From contig NZ_FTOM01000004.1 in assembly GCF_900156695.1 (NCBI RefSeq), positions 1-64,000 of the forward strand: DNA of 64,000 nt, in the 5' to 3' direction. Origin of the DNA: Phaeovulum vinaykumarii. Lineage in GTDB: Bacteria; Pseudomonadota; Alphaproteobacteria; Rhodobacterales; Rhodobacteraceae. The notes under the pieces are model-generated. The model made no database searches, was not told the DNA's origin, and worked only from the letters and a program-made list of their open reading frames with translations. Both the position numbers and the translations under genes were made by a program. Of this stretch, positions 41,279-48,715 are shown one piece after another (position 1 is the first letter of the stretch; each line of letters opens with the position of its first letter).

Positions 41279-43000
41279 ATGAAAGACCAGACCAGACAGA
41301 CCGGCGACACGCCCAGCTTCGCCGAGCTCTACACCCCGAAACTCGTGACCGTCCTGCGCGAGGGCTACGGGCTGACGCAGTTGCGGGCGGACGCCATTGC
41401 AGGGCTGACCGTCGCCATCGTGGCGCTGCCGCTCTCCATGGCGATCGCCATCGCTTCAGGCGCGACCCCGGCTCAGGGGCTCTACACCGCCATTGTCGGC
41501 GGGTTCCTCGTCTCGCTGCTCGGCGGATCGCGGTTCCAGATCGGCGGGCCCGCGGGCGCCTTCATCGTGTTGGTCGCGGCCACGGTCGCGCAACACGGGA
41601 TGGAAGGGCTGATCCTTGCGACCTTCCTCTCGGGCTTGATGCTGGCGGCCGTCGGCTTCCTGCGACTCGGCACCTTCATCAAGTTCATTCCCTTTCCGGT
41701 GACGGTCGGCTTCACCGCGGGGATCGCGGTCATCATCTTCGCCAGCCAGATCAAGGAACTCTTCGGCCTGACGCTGGAGCATGAACCGGGTGAGTTGCTC
41801 GAAAAGCTCCCGGCTTTGTGGGAGGCCCGTTCGAGCTTGACGCCCGCTGCGCTTCTCGTCTCGGCGGCGACCGTGGCGATCATCCTCGGGCTTCGTCGCT
41901 GGCGACCGCATTGGCCGGGCATGCTGATCGCGGTGGGTGTCGCGGCCTTGGCGACGGCGCTTCTGAACCTGCCGGTGCAGACCATCGGCACGAAGTTCGG
42001 CGGTATCCCCTCGACCCTGCCGGCCCCCAGCCTGCCGGACCTGTCAGTCGAGAAGATCATGGCCGTTCTCCCCGCCGCGATCTCCTTCACGCTTCTCGGC
42101 GCCATCGAGTCGCTTCTTTCCGCCGTGGTTGCCGACGGCATGACCGGGCGTCGGCACCGCTCGAACTGCGAGCTTGTGGCACAGGGGGCGGCTAATATCG
42201 GCTCGGCCCTCTTCGGCGGCTTCTGCGTCACGGGAACCATTGCACGGACCGCGACCAATGTGCGCTCGGGTGCACACGGGCCGGTATCCGGCATGCTGCA
42301 TGCGCTGTTCATCCTGCTCTTCATGCTGATCGCCGCGCCGCTCGCCGCCTACATTCCACTGGCCGCGCTCGCGGGTGTCCTTGCCGTCGTCGCCTGGAAC
42401 ATGATCGAGAAGCCCGCCATCGCCATCCTCTTCCGCTCTGGCTGGGGCGAGGCGACGGTGCTGGCCGCCACCTTCTTCCTGACCATCTTCCGCGACCTGA
42501 CCGAGGCCATCGTGGTCGGCTTCGCGCTCGGCTCGGTCCTCTTCATCCAGCGGATGAGCAAGACCACCGCCATCGCCAGCCACACGCCCTTCGTGGGACG
42601 GGACGAGGCGGACGGCGCGCACCCGCGTGGCAGCTATGACGAAGAGGTCGCCGCGAATCCGGAGGTCGTGGTCTACCGCATCACCGGCGCGCTCTTCTTC
42701 GGTGCAACCGCATCCATCGGCTCGGTGCTCGACCGCATCCAGGACAGCCACAAGGCGCTGATCGTCGATTTCTCGGCAGTGCCCTTCCTCGACTCGACCG
42801 GCGCCAACATGATCGAGGGTCTCGCCCACAAGGCCCACAAGCGCGGCGTCGCGCTCTGGCTCACAGGCGCCAGCCGCGACATTCAGAGGGTCTTCGTGAC
42901 CCACGGCCTGAAACGGCCCCTCGTGCACTACGCGGTCGGCATCGAGGAAGCGCTGGCAGCCATCACTGACGCCTCCAGCGATGCGCGGGAGGTGGCGTGA
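41279..43000 (+). CDS. SulP family anion transporter with STAS domain
   Basis: The 573-residue protein (ATG at 41279; a GTG at 41267 is possible) has the SulP fold with the signature GLTVAIVALPLSMAIAIASG, about 12 TM helices, GGFCVTGTIARTATNVRSGA in the transport core, and a C-terminal STAS domain (ALIVDFSAVPFLDSTGANMIEGL). SulP proteins move sulfate, bicarbonate or other anions; the substrate is unknown. It lies in a phage late operon but on the other strand, a typical moron. The following HTH gene starts at the SulP stop (TGATG). Confidence 0.93.
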   Translation: MKDQTRQTGDTPSFAELYTPKLVTVLREGYGLTQLRADAIAGLTVAIVALPLSMAIAIASGATPAQGLYTAIVGGFLVSLLGGSRFQIGGPAGAFIVLVAATVAQHGMEGLILATFLSGLMLAAVGFLRLGTFIKFIPFPVTVGFTAGIAVIIFASQIKELFGLTLEHEPGELLEKLPALWEARSSLTPAALLVSAATVAIILGLRRWRPHWPGMLIAVGVAALATALLNLPVQTIGTKFGGIPSTLPAPSLPDLSVEKIMAVLPAAISFTLLGAIESLLSAVVADGMTGRRHRSNCELVAQGAANIGSALFGGFCVTGTIARTATNVRSGAHGPVSGMLHALFILLFMLIAAPLAAYIPLAALAGVLAVVAWNMIEKPAIAILFRSGWGEATVLAATFFLTIFRDLTEAIVVGFALGSVLFIQRMSKTTAIASHTPFVGRDEADGAHPRGSYDEEVAANPEVVVYRITGALFFGATASIGSVLDRIQDSHKALIVDFSAVPFLDSTGANMIEGLAHKAHKRGVALWLTGASRDIQRVFVTHGLKRPLVHYAVGIEEALAAITDASSDAREVA

Positions 43001-43242
43001 TGCCGGGCGGCGCACCGGAAAGACGTCGCCGCCGCCAGAGGTTCGGGCCCGAAGAGCGCCGCCGCTTCGTTCTGTCCGCCCTCGAACGGCCACGCACACA
43101 GTCCGAGTTGCGGGACGCGCTTGGCATGAGCAACAGCGGCATCCTGCACCTCCTGAGACGCCTCGAGCGCGACGGGCTGGTCCGTCCAGCCGAGCGGGTT
43201 GCCTGGACGCGCATCTGGGAACGAACGCGAAACGGCGGCTGA
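43000..43242 (+). CDS. Winged-helix regulator of the SulP cargo cassette
   Basis: The 80-residue protein has a basic N-terminus (RRRRRQRFGPEERR) and a winged helix (RTQSELRDALGMSNSGILHLLRRLERDGLVRPAERV) of MarR/ArsR style. It starts at the last base of the SulP stop (TGATG), so it is coupled to the transporter. It probably senses or controls the cassette. Confidence 0.8.
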   Translation: MPGGAPERRRRRQRFGPEERRRFVLSALERPRTQSELRDALGMSNSGILHLLRRLERDGLVRPAERVAWTRIWERTRNGG

Positions 43243-43246
43243 TGTC

Positions 43247-43585
43247 ATGAACGGGCCCACTTCAATTGCCACGTCGAACAGGAGCAAGACGCCCGCCGCG
43301 TGGATCGCACTCCTCGAGTGCGTCGAGTCGGCAGAAGCCGGTGTTCTCAATCTCGACGGCGGCGCCCCACAAGTCGTGGCACTTGCCGAACGGCTCGTCG
43401 ACCAAGGGCTCCTCCGTGTCCCACATGCCGGATGCTATTCTCTGACGCCGTCCGGTCGTGAGATAATTGCACATGGCAAGACCGCGCCATCCAGAGAGAG
43501 AGTGACGCGATCGTGGCGCGCGACCATTCCGCTGTTGATTGCCAGCTTCGCAGCAATCGCTCTCGCTCTCTGGGCAAGCCTTTGA
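43247..43585 (+). CDS. Winged-helix-like protein with C-terminal TM helix
   Basis: The 112-residue protein from ATG 43247 (MNGPTSIATSNRSK) has a winged-helix-like part (AWIALLECVESAEAGVLNLDGGAPQVVALAERLVDQGLLRVP, GCYSLTPSGREII) and a C-terminal membrane helix (IPLLIASFAAIALALWASL). It lies 4 bases after the previous gene. A membrane-tethered regulator of the SulP cassette is possible, but no family is recognised. Confidence 0.65.
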   Translation: MNGPTSIATSNRSKTPAAWIALLECVESAEAGVLNLDGGAPQVVALAERLVDQGLLRVPHAGCYSLTPSGREIIAHGKTAPSRERVTRSWRATIPLLIASFAAIALALWASL

Positions 43586-43595
43586 CACCAAGCCT

Positions 43596-44225
43596 TTACA
43601 GCCGCCCCTCCACCCAGTTCGCCACGATCAGCCCCGGCACGCTGTCCAGCGCCCGGTCCGCATCGCGCGCCAGGTCTAGCCGCTTCGGCAACTTGACCTG
43701 CGGCACCAGCAGGAAGATCGGCGCGCTCACCTTACCGCGCCCGGTCTTGGAGCGTGATACGACCGCCTGGCCCTTCGTGTTCAGCCGCCCCTCCGCCACC
43801 AGCAGGCTCGGGCCCGTCCGGCGATAGACGAACCGTAGCCTCAATCCGCGGCGTCGTTCCCATTCGCCGGGGGTGATCCGGCCGCCGCGCAGGGATTTGC
43901 CCGCGGCGGGCAGCGGGATCGCCAGCCAGAACCCGTTTTTCGAGCGGATCAGCGGGCCGGTGTCGTGGGCACCGACGATGACCGGCGCTTGCGACCAGAC
44001 CAGCGCCGCGGCGTCTAGGCTCTCGCCCGAACTCGGGAAGTTCTGGCTCCGGATCGAATTGGCGAGCCGGGGCCCGAGCCCCGCGCCGGTGATCTGCAAC
44101 CGCCAGGCGGTCTTAAGCCCGGTCCCGGCCTCGCGCATTGCCGCCGTGACAGCGCGTTCCCCCGCCGCGACCTCGGCCGCCATCAGGGCGACGATGTCGG
44201 GATCGATGGCGAGTTTCAGTTTCAC
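43596..44225 (-). CDS. DUF6441 phage protein, probable neck/tail completion (prophage B)
   Basis: The 209-residue protein is the intact counterpart of 4474-5103. It starts with GTG at 44225, overlapping the head-tail joining stop by 4 bases. The body has AALVWSQAPVIVGAHDTGPLIRS and RITPGEWERRRGLRLRFVYRRTG. The role is from position only (HK97 gp10-like). Downstream the phage reading order is broken by the SulP cassette. Confidence 0.75.
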   Translation of the reverse strand: MKLKLAIDPDIVALMAAEVAAGERAVTAAMREAGTGLKTAWRLQITGAGLGPRLANSIRSQNFPSSGESLDAAALVWSQAPVIVGAHDTGPLIRSKNGFWLAIPLPAAGKSLRGGRITPGEWERRRGLRLRFVYRRTGPSLLVAEGRLNTKGQAVVSRSKTGRGKVSAPIFLLVPQVKLPKRLDLARDADRALDSVPGLIVANWVEGRL

Positions 44226-44533
44226 GCAGGCCTCAGATCGACAGTCCAGACCAGCCGCTCGCGATCACGGACGGGCTCGCCCTGTATCAGGAAGGCGTCG
44301 CCCTCAATCTCGATGCGGTCGCCGGGGCGCGGGGCTGGCACCTCGGCCACGCGCAGGTCGATCCGGGTGGCCTCGGACCAGAGCCGCGCATCGCCGAAGT
44401 CGGTGATGGCATCCGCACGCCGGGCGACGACGCGCACCAGAACGGGCGCGCCGCCCTCGGGTGTGTAGACCGCGTCCCGGCCGATGTTCGGATCGGCGAA
44501 GAGCGCACCCACGGCGGCGGCGAAGGCGCTCAT
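44222..44533 (-). CDS. Head-tail joining protein
   Basis: A 103-residue protein (MSAFAAAVGALFADPNIGRDAVYTPEGG). It has the beta pattern of lambda FII/HK97 gp7-like connectors, with GDRIEIEGDAFLIQGEP and a C-terminal WTVDLRPA. It shares one base with the DUF2190 stop. It is whole here and broken in prophage A. Confidence 0.78.
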   Translation of the reverse strand: MSAFAAAVGALFADPNIGRDAVYTPEGGAPVLVRVVARRADAITDFGDARLWSEATRIDLRVAEVPAPRPGDRIEIEGDAFLIQGEPVRDRERLVWTVDLRPA

Positions 44534-44868
44534 CAGAACGCGCCGTTCAACCGCACCCGGCCGATGGTATCACCAGCGCCACCCGCGACTGCCTCGGTGG
44601 CGACACCGATCAGCGTGTTCGAGGTCGCCACGTTGGTGGTGCGCTTGTTGGTGTCGTCCCAGTAGATCCTGCCACCCGCGGTCCAGGCTTGCGAACCGAT
44701 CTTGGTGATGTCGAAGACGCCGGTGAGCGCGGTCTCGACGTTTTCGCCGAGGGCGGCGGTGCCAACAGCGATGCCGAAGGTGGAGCCGACGAGCAGGCCA
44801 TCGCCGGAGGCGACGGCGTAGGGCGCGGTCAGGGTGATGGTGTTGCCGGGCTGGACGAAGTTTTTCAT
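44533..44868 (-). CDS. DUF2190 capsid decoration protein
   Basis: The 111-residue protein starts MKNFVQPGNTITLTAPYAVASGDGLLVGS and contains VFDITKIGSQAWTAGGRIYWDD, the DUF2190 pattern. Members are capsid cement or decoration proteins. It lies 74 bases downstream of the protease-capsid stop, after the hairpin at 44895-44916. It is missing in prophage A by deletion. Confidence 0.87.
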   Translation of the reverse strand: MKNFVQPGNTITLTAPYAVASGDGLLVGSTFGIAVGTAALGENVETALTGVFDITKIGSQAWTAGGRIYWDDTNKRTTNVATSNTLIGVATEAVAGGAGDTIGRVRLNGAF

Positions 44869-44894
44869 GGGGGTGATCCTCGTGGAAAGACGAA

Positions 44895-44916
44895 GGGCGG
44901 CCCGATTGGACCGCCC
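44895..44916 (-). promoter_or_regulatory. Intercistronic RNA hairpin after the capsid gene
   Basis: Two 9-base arms (44895-44903, 44908-44916) and a GATT loop. The minus-strand RNA pairs at all nine positions with one G-U. The stem is the same as in prophage A (5222-5243) while the loop differs, which supports a kept structure. It lies between capsid and decoration genes. Confidence 0.55.
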
Positions 44917-44942
44917 GTGTGCCAGGGTTCAGGAAGCGCGCC

Positions 44943-46979
44943 TTACGCGCCCGGGTTCTTGTAGAGACCCCGCCAGTCGATGGCCTTGGCGCCGAAGTCG
45001 AGGCGACACTTGATCTCGACGCCGTCGACGTCGAAGCCGTTGCGCGTCTCGATGTAGGCGCCCTGCTGACCCTCGAGATAGGCGTACTCGATGGTGTCGA
45101 TCTGGTTCGGGCTGGCGGCCAGATACCAGGCGGTCTCGCTGGCGGCGTCGAGCCGGGGCTCGCTGATCGGCGCGAGCGTCCGGATCGACTGCGGCACCAC
45201 GCTGGACGTCGCGGCGGGGACCAGGTTCTGGGCGACCAGCTGCTCGGCCTTCAGTTCCAGCGAGGCGGGCACGATCAGGAAGGCCGGGCGGACGTTGAGC
45301 ACCGTCTTCTTGTCGAGGCCGGTCTGCTTGGCCATCGCGGCGCGGGCTGCCCCCACACTGCTGACATCGAGCGCCGCGCCGGTGCCCGCGAGGTTCTTGT
45401 GCGTGGCATGGAACAGCGCGTTGCCGTCGGCCATCGCCGGGTTGGCGGTGATGATGCCCCAGACCACGTCCGACTCCAGCTGCGCGATGGAGTTGCCGTA
45501 CATCGCCGGAATCCGGGTGAAGGCGTCGAGATCGTCGTTGATCAGCGTCTGGCGGGTGATCGCGACCACCCGACCATAGGTCTTGACCTTGTAGCTCTCC
45601 TTCGACTCCCCAAGGGTGCCGCGCTTGAACTCGCCGCTTTCGCCCACTTCCAGAAGCTGCGGCGCTTCGCCGAGCTGGACCCGGTGCATCGCCTTGAAGT
45701 CGGTCGCCAGCACCTGGCGGCAGAAAAGCGAGAAGGTGCGCGGATAGGCGTCATAGGCTTGGCGGAGCGTCTTGTTGGTGACGGCCGAGAGGATCTCGGG
45801 GAAGTCCGAGGTCGAATGCAGCGCGCGCGTCGCCACCTCATCGCGCGACAGGCCGCGGGTGTTCACCCCGGAGTTGCCGAGGCTTTCGCGCGCCAGTTCC
45901 AGAAGCGTCATGCCGCGATACTGGCGGGCTGCGTCCTCCAGCGGGAACAGCGTCGGGCTGTAGCGGTGAAGGAGCGCGTTCGCCACGGCATCGCGACGGG
46001 TGATGCGTTCATCCCGGCCGCCAAGAGGGACCGAGACATGCGGGAAGGTCCGGGTCTCGTCGGATTTCGCTGCGACCTGATCGAGGATCAGGCGGCGCGA
46101 CTCGTCGACGCTGACGCCGCGTTTCACCAGTTCCTCGGCGAAGCTGCGCTCGAGGTTCAGCCGCCCGGCCAGATCATAGATGGTGGAGACGCGGTCGCGC
46201 TCGGCCTCGCGGGCGCGGGTCGCGATGGCCTCGGTGTCGGGGGCCTCGGGCTTGGGGGCCTTGGGCTGGCTGCGCGTCTCAGCCGCGCGCGTCTGCGCCT
46301 CGGCCGCGCCGGTCTTGTCGTCGGGCATGGTGATCTCCTCGGTCGCTGCCGTGTCGGGGGTGTCGTCGGCCGGGGCGGCCGGGGTCGTCTTGTCGGTCAT
46401 CGGGGATGCTCCTTCGCTGGTTTCGGCGTCCCGGCGATGGAGGACGCAGTCGTGATGTTCGCCCTTGGCGCGGAAGCCCGCGGCGGGATCGGCGCCGACC
46501 GGCACAGCCGAGATCTCGAACGGGGTCCAGTCGACCGCCCGCCAAAGCTCGCGCCCGCCATCGGGCTTGGAGATGTCGAAGCGGTGGACCTGGTAGCCGA
46601 TCGAGACGGCCCGGATGTGCCCGGCCTGAATGTCGCGCCAGATCGGCTCGACGTCGGCGCGCTCGCTGATGCGCACCTGCGCGATGCCGCGACCGTTCTC
46701 GATCCGCACTGAGCCGGGCACGACCGAGCCGATGACGGCGTCGAGCGTGTCAATCTCGTGCACCTTCAGGAATGGCGCGCCCGCGTTCAGCCGGTCGAGC
46801 CGCACATGGGCGGGATCGAGGCTCAGTTCCTCGTCATAGGGTTCACCGAAGAAGCTGGCGCGACGGACGCGCGCGCCTGCCGACCAGATCACCTCGACGG
46901 TGCGCGCGTCATTGTCGACGCTATTCGGCGCAAGCTCCGCCGACCGGCGCAAGGCCGGCAGTTCGATCATCGTGTCCAT
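44943..46979 (-). CDS. Prohead protease/major capsid fusion protein
   Basis: The 678-residue protein from ATG 46979 (MDTMIELPALRRSAELAP), 4 bases after the portal stop. The N-terminal 160 residues are an S78/U35-type prohead protease (VRRASFFGEPYDEELSL, APFLKVHEIDT with the catalytic His, RAVSIGYQVHRF with the Ser). A linker of Ala/Thr/Glu follows, then a scaffold-like helical region and a capsid domain from about 360 (LARESLGNSGVNTRGL, WGIITANPAMADGNALFHATHKNLAGTG). Self-cleavage should free the capsid. Fused forms are known in lambda-like alphaproteobacterial phages. Confidence 0.9.
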   Translation of the reverse strand: MDTMIELPALRRSAELAPNSVDNDARTVEVIWSAGARVRRASFFGEPYDEELSLDPAHVRLDRLNAGAPFLKVHEIDTLDAVIGSVVPGSVRIENGRGIAQVRISERADVEPIWRDIQAGHIRAVSIGYQVHRFDISKPDGGRELWRAVDWTPFEISAVPVGADPAAGFRAKGEHHDCVLHRRDAETSEGASPMTDKTTPAAPADDTPDTAATEEITMPDDKTGAAEAQTRAAETRSQPKAPKPEAPDTEAIATRAREAERDRVSTIYDLAGRLNLERSFAEELVKRGVSVDESRRLILDQVAAKSDETRTFPHVSVPLGGRDERITRRDAVANALLHRYSPTLFPLEDAARQYRGMTLLELARESLGNSGVNTRGLSRDEVATRALHSTSDFPEILSAVTNKTLRQAYDAYPRTFSLFCRQVLATDFKAMHRVQLGEAPQLLEVGESGEFKRGTLGESKESYKVKTYGRVVAITRQTLINDDLDAFTRIPAMYGNSIAQLESDVVWGIITANPAMADGNALFHATHKNLAGTGAALDVSSVGAARAAMAKQTGLDKKTVLNVRPAFLIVPASLELKAEQLVAQNLVPAATSSVVPQSIRTLAPISEPRLDAASETAWYLAASPNQIDTIEYAYLEGQQGAYIETRNGFDVDGVEIKCRLDFGAKAIDWRGLYKNPGA

Positions 46980-46983
46980 GGAG

Positions 46984-48507
46984 TCAGTCCTGTTGGTCGG
47001 CCTGAGCCGGTGTGGTTTCCGGATCGGCGGGGGCTGTCTGGTCGCCCGCCTGCGCGCTGCCGGTTTTGGTGACGCGGCGCGGGTCGCTGTCGAGCACGAG
47101 GCCGAGTTCGTCGAGCTTGGCGTTGGTCGCGGCGATTTCCGCCAGCACGGCATCGGGGTTGCGACCCTGCCGGGCGATGGCCTGCGCCAGCGTCATGGTG
47201 CCCGAGCGGATCGCCAGCAGGTCTGCCATCGCGTCCTTCTGCGGATCGACCGCTTCGAATTTCGGCGGCTGCCATTCGACCGGCACATCCGGCGTGGGGA
47301 TCTGGCCCGCAGCCCATGCGGCTTCCGTAAACCAACGCCAGACCGGCGCACAGAACATCGGGATGAAGAGTTGCCATTGGACGGCGTCGATCTGGCGGCG
47401 GAACTCCACGAGCCCGGCCCGGATCGAGGAATAGTTGACCTGGGACAGGTCCCCGGTCAGCAACTCGTAGGGCACCCGGAAGCCCGCCGAGATCGTGTGC
47501 AGGCTGGCGCGCTTGTATTCGCCGTAGCCACCGGTAGCGGAGGGCTGGTTGAAGCGGATGTCCTTGCCGCCGCGGGCATAGGCGATCAGCCCCGGCTCGA
47601 ACTGCTCCACCCGGTTGCCGTCGGCATCGACCACCGAGGGCGCGATGCCCTGCTGCGCCTCGTCGTCGCCGAAGACGATGGCGGTGACGCAGGCCTCGGT
47701 CTTCTTGCGGACCAGTTCGGCAACCTCGTAATCGTCGAGGTCGCGCAACGACCGGATCACCGGCGCGCCCCAGGGAACGCCGCGTGCCTGCGTGCGCTGC
47801 TTCTCATAGACATGGGCGACCTCGGTCGCTGGGACCGGGCGCGATCCAAGTGCGCCGTTCAGCGCGCCCCAGGCATCGCCGGGGTGCTCGGCATGCAGCC
47901 AGTAGGCCCGGCGTTTGCCGACCGGGTCGAACTCGATCCCCTGCACGAGGCGTCCCGCGCCGAGGACGCCGGATTTCGTGGCGTCGAGGAAGTCGGCCTC
48001 CAGCACCTGCAATTGCAGCGGCACCGGAAGACCGTCGCTCGCACGCCGCAGGCGGCGGCGCACCAGGACTTCGCCCGCCTCGACCATCTCGCGGCAGATC
48101 AGCGTCTGCAGACCGTAGAAGTCGAGCTGACCGTCGGCATCGCAGTCGGCTGTCCAGCGTTCGAACAGCGCATCGACCTTCCGGTCGAGCTTGTCGTCGC
48201 CGCTGGCGGCGCGCGGCATGATGCCTGCGCCGATGATGTTGTTCACCAGCACCGCCACGGCCTTGGCCGCATGCGGGTTGTTTCGCACCAGATCGCGCAT
48301 CCGGTCGCGCAAGAGCGCTCCCGCGACGCCGATCTCGGTATCGGCGGAGGATCCCGGTGCCCGCCAGCCCTCCGTCCGCCTCCCGCGCGCGGCCCCGTCA
48401 TAGCCCCGTGTGAGGGTCTCGAAGGCCTTACGGGCCAGCACGCGCCTCGCGGCGGCCCGAGGCGCGACGGTTGCAATGGCCCTGTCAAACCAGTTGGCCG
48501 ACATCAC
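46984..48507 (-). CDS. Portal protein, lambda gpB family
   Basis: The 507-residue protein begins MMSANWFDRAIATVAPRAAARRVLARKAFETL and includes NPHAAKAVAVLVNNIIGAGI, GLPVPLQLQVLEADFLD and SYGEYKRASLHTI-like segments, with the C-terminal WQPPKFEAVDPQKDAMADLLAIRSG. It forms the dodecameric DNA channel and connects to the terminase. It overlaps the gpW gene by 4 bases. It ends in a Gln/Asp-rich tail. Confidence 0.93.
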   Translation of the reverse strand: MMSANWFDRAIATVAPRAAARRVLARKAFETLTRGYDGAARGRRTEGWRAPGSSADTEIGVAGALLRDRMRDLVRNNPHAAKAVAVLVNNIIGAGIMPRAASGDDKLDRKVDALFERWTADCDADGQLDFYGLQTLICREMVEAGEVLVRRRLRRASDGLPVPLQLQVLEADFLDATKSGVLGAGRLVQGIEFDPVGKRRAYWLHAEHPGDAWGALNGALGSRPVPATEVAHVYEKQRTQARGVPWGAPVIRSLRDLDDYEVAELVRKKTEACVTAIVFGDDEAQQGIAPSVVDADGNRVEQFEPGLIAYARGGKDIRFNQPSATGGYGEYKRASLHTISAGFRVPYELLTGDLSQVNYSSIRAGLVEFRRQIDAVQWQLFIPMFCAPVWRWFTEAAWAAGQIPTPDVPVEWQPPKFEAVDPQKDAMADLLAIRSGTMTLAQAIARQGRNPDAVLAEIAATNAKLDELGLVLDSDPRRVTKTGSAQAGDQTAPADPETTPAQADQQD

Positions 48508-48713
48508 CGGTCCCCGCGCGAGAAGCCCGCAAGCCCGGCCACCGGTAGCGGCCGAGTGGCCCCCGCGATGGCGCGCTCGATGGTCCGGATGCGGGCGAGC
48601 AAATCCTCGGCCGAGCCGTAGTCCACGGATTTGCCGTCATAGCTGACCCGGGTCGTGCCGCTGGCATAGGCCCGGCGCAGCGCCGAGAGCTCGGTTTCCG
48701 TCCAGTCGGTCAT
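48504..48713 (-). CDS. gpW-like head-tail joining protein
   Basis: The 69-residue protein from MTDWTETELSALRRAYASG; an ATG at 48725 would add 4 residues and overlap the terminase stop. It fits phage lambda gpW: TRVSYDGKSVDYGSAEDLLARIRTIERAI. It lies between terminase and portal as in lambda. Confidence 0.85.
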   Translation of the reverse strand: MTDWTETELSALRRAYASGTTRVSYDGKSVDYGSAEDLLARIRTIERAIAGATRPLPVAGLAGFSRGDR

Positions 48714-48715
48714 GT

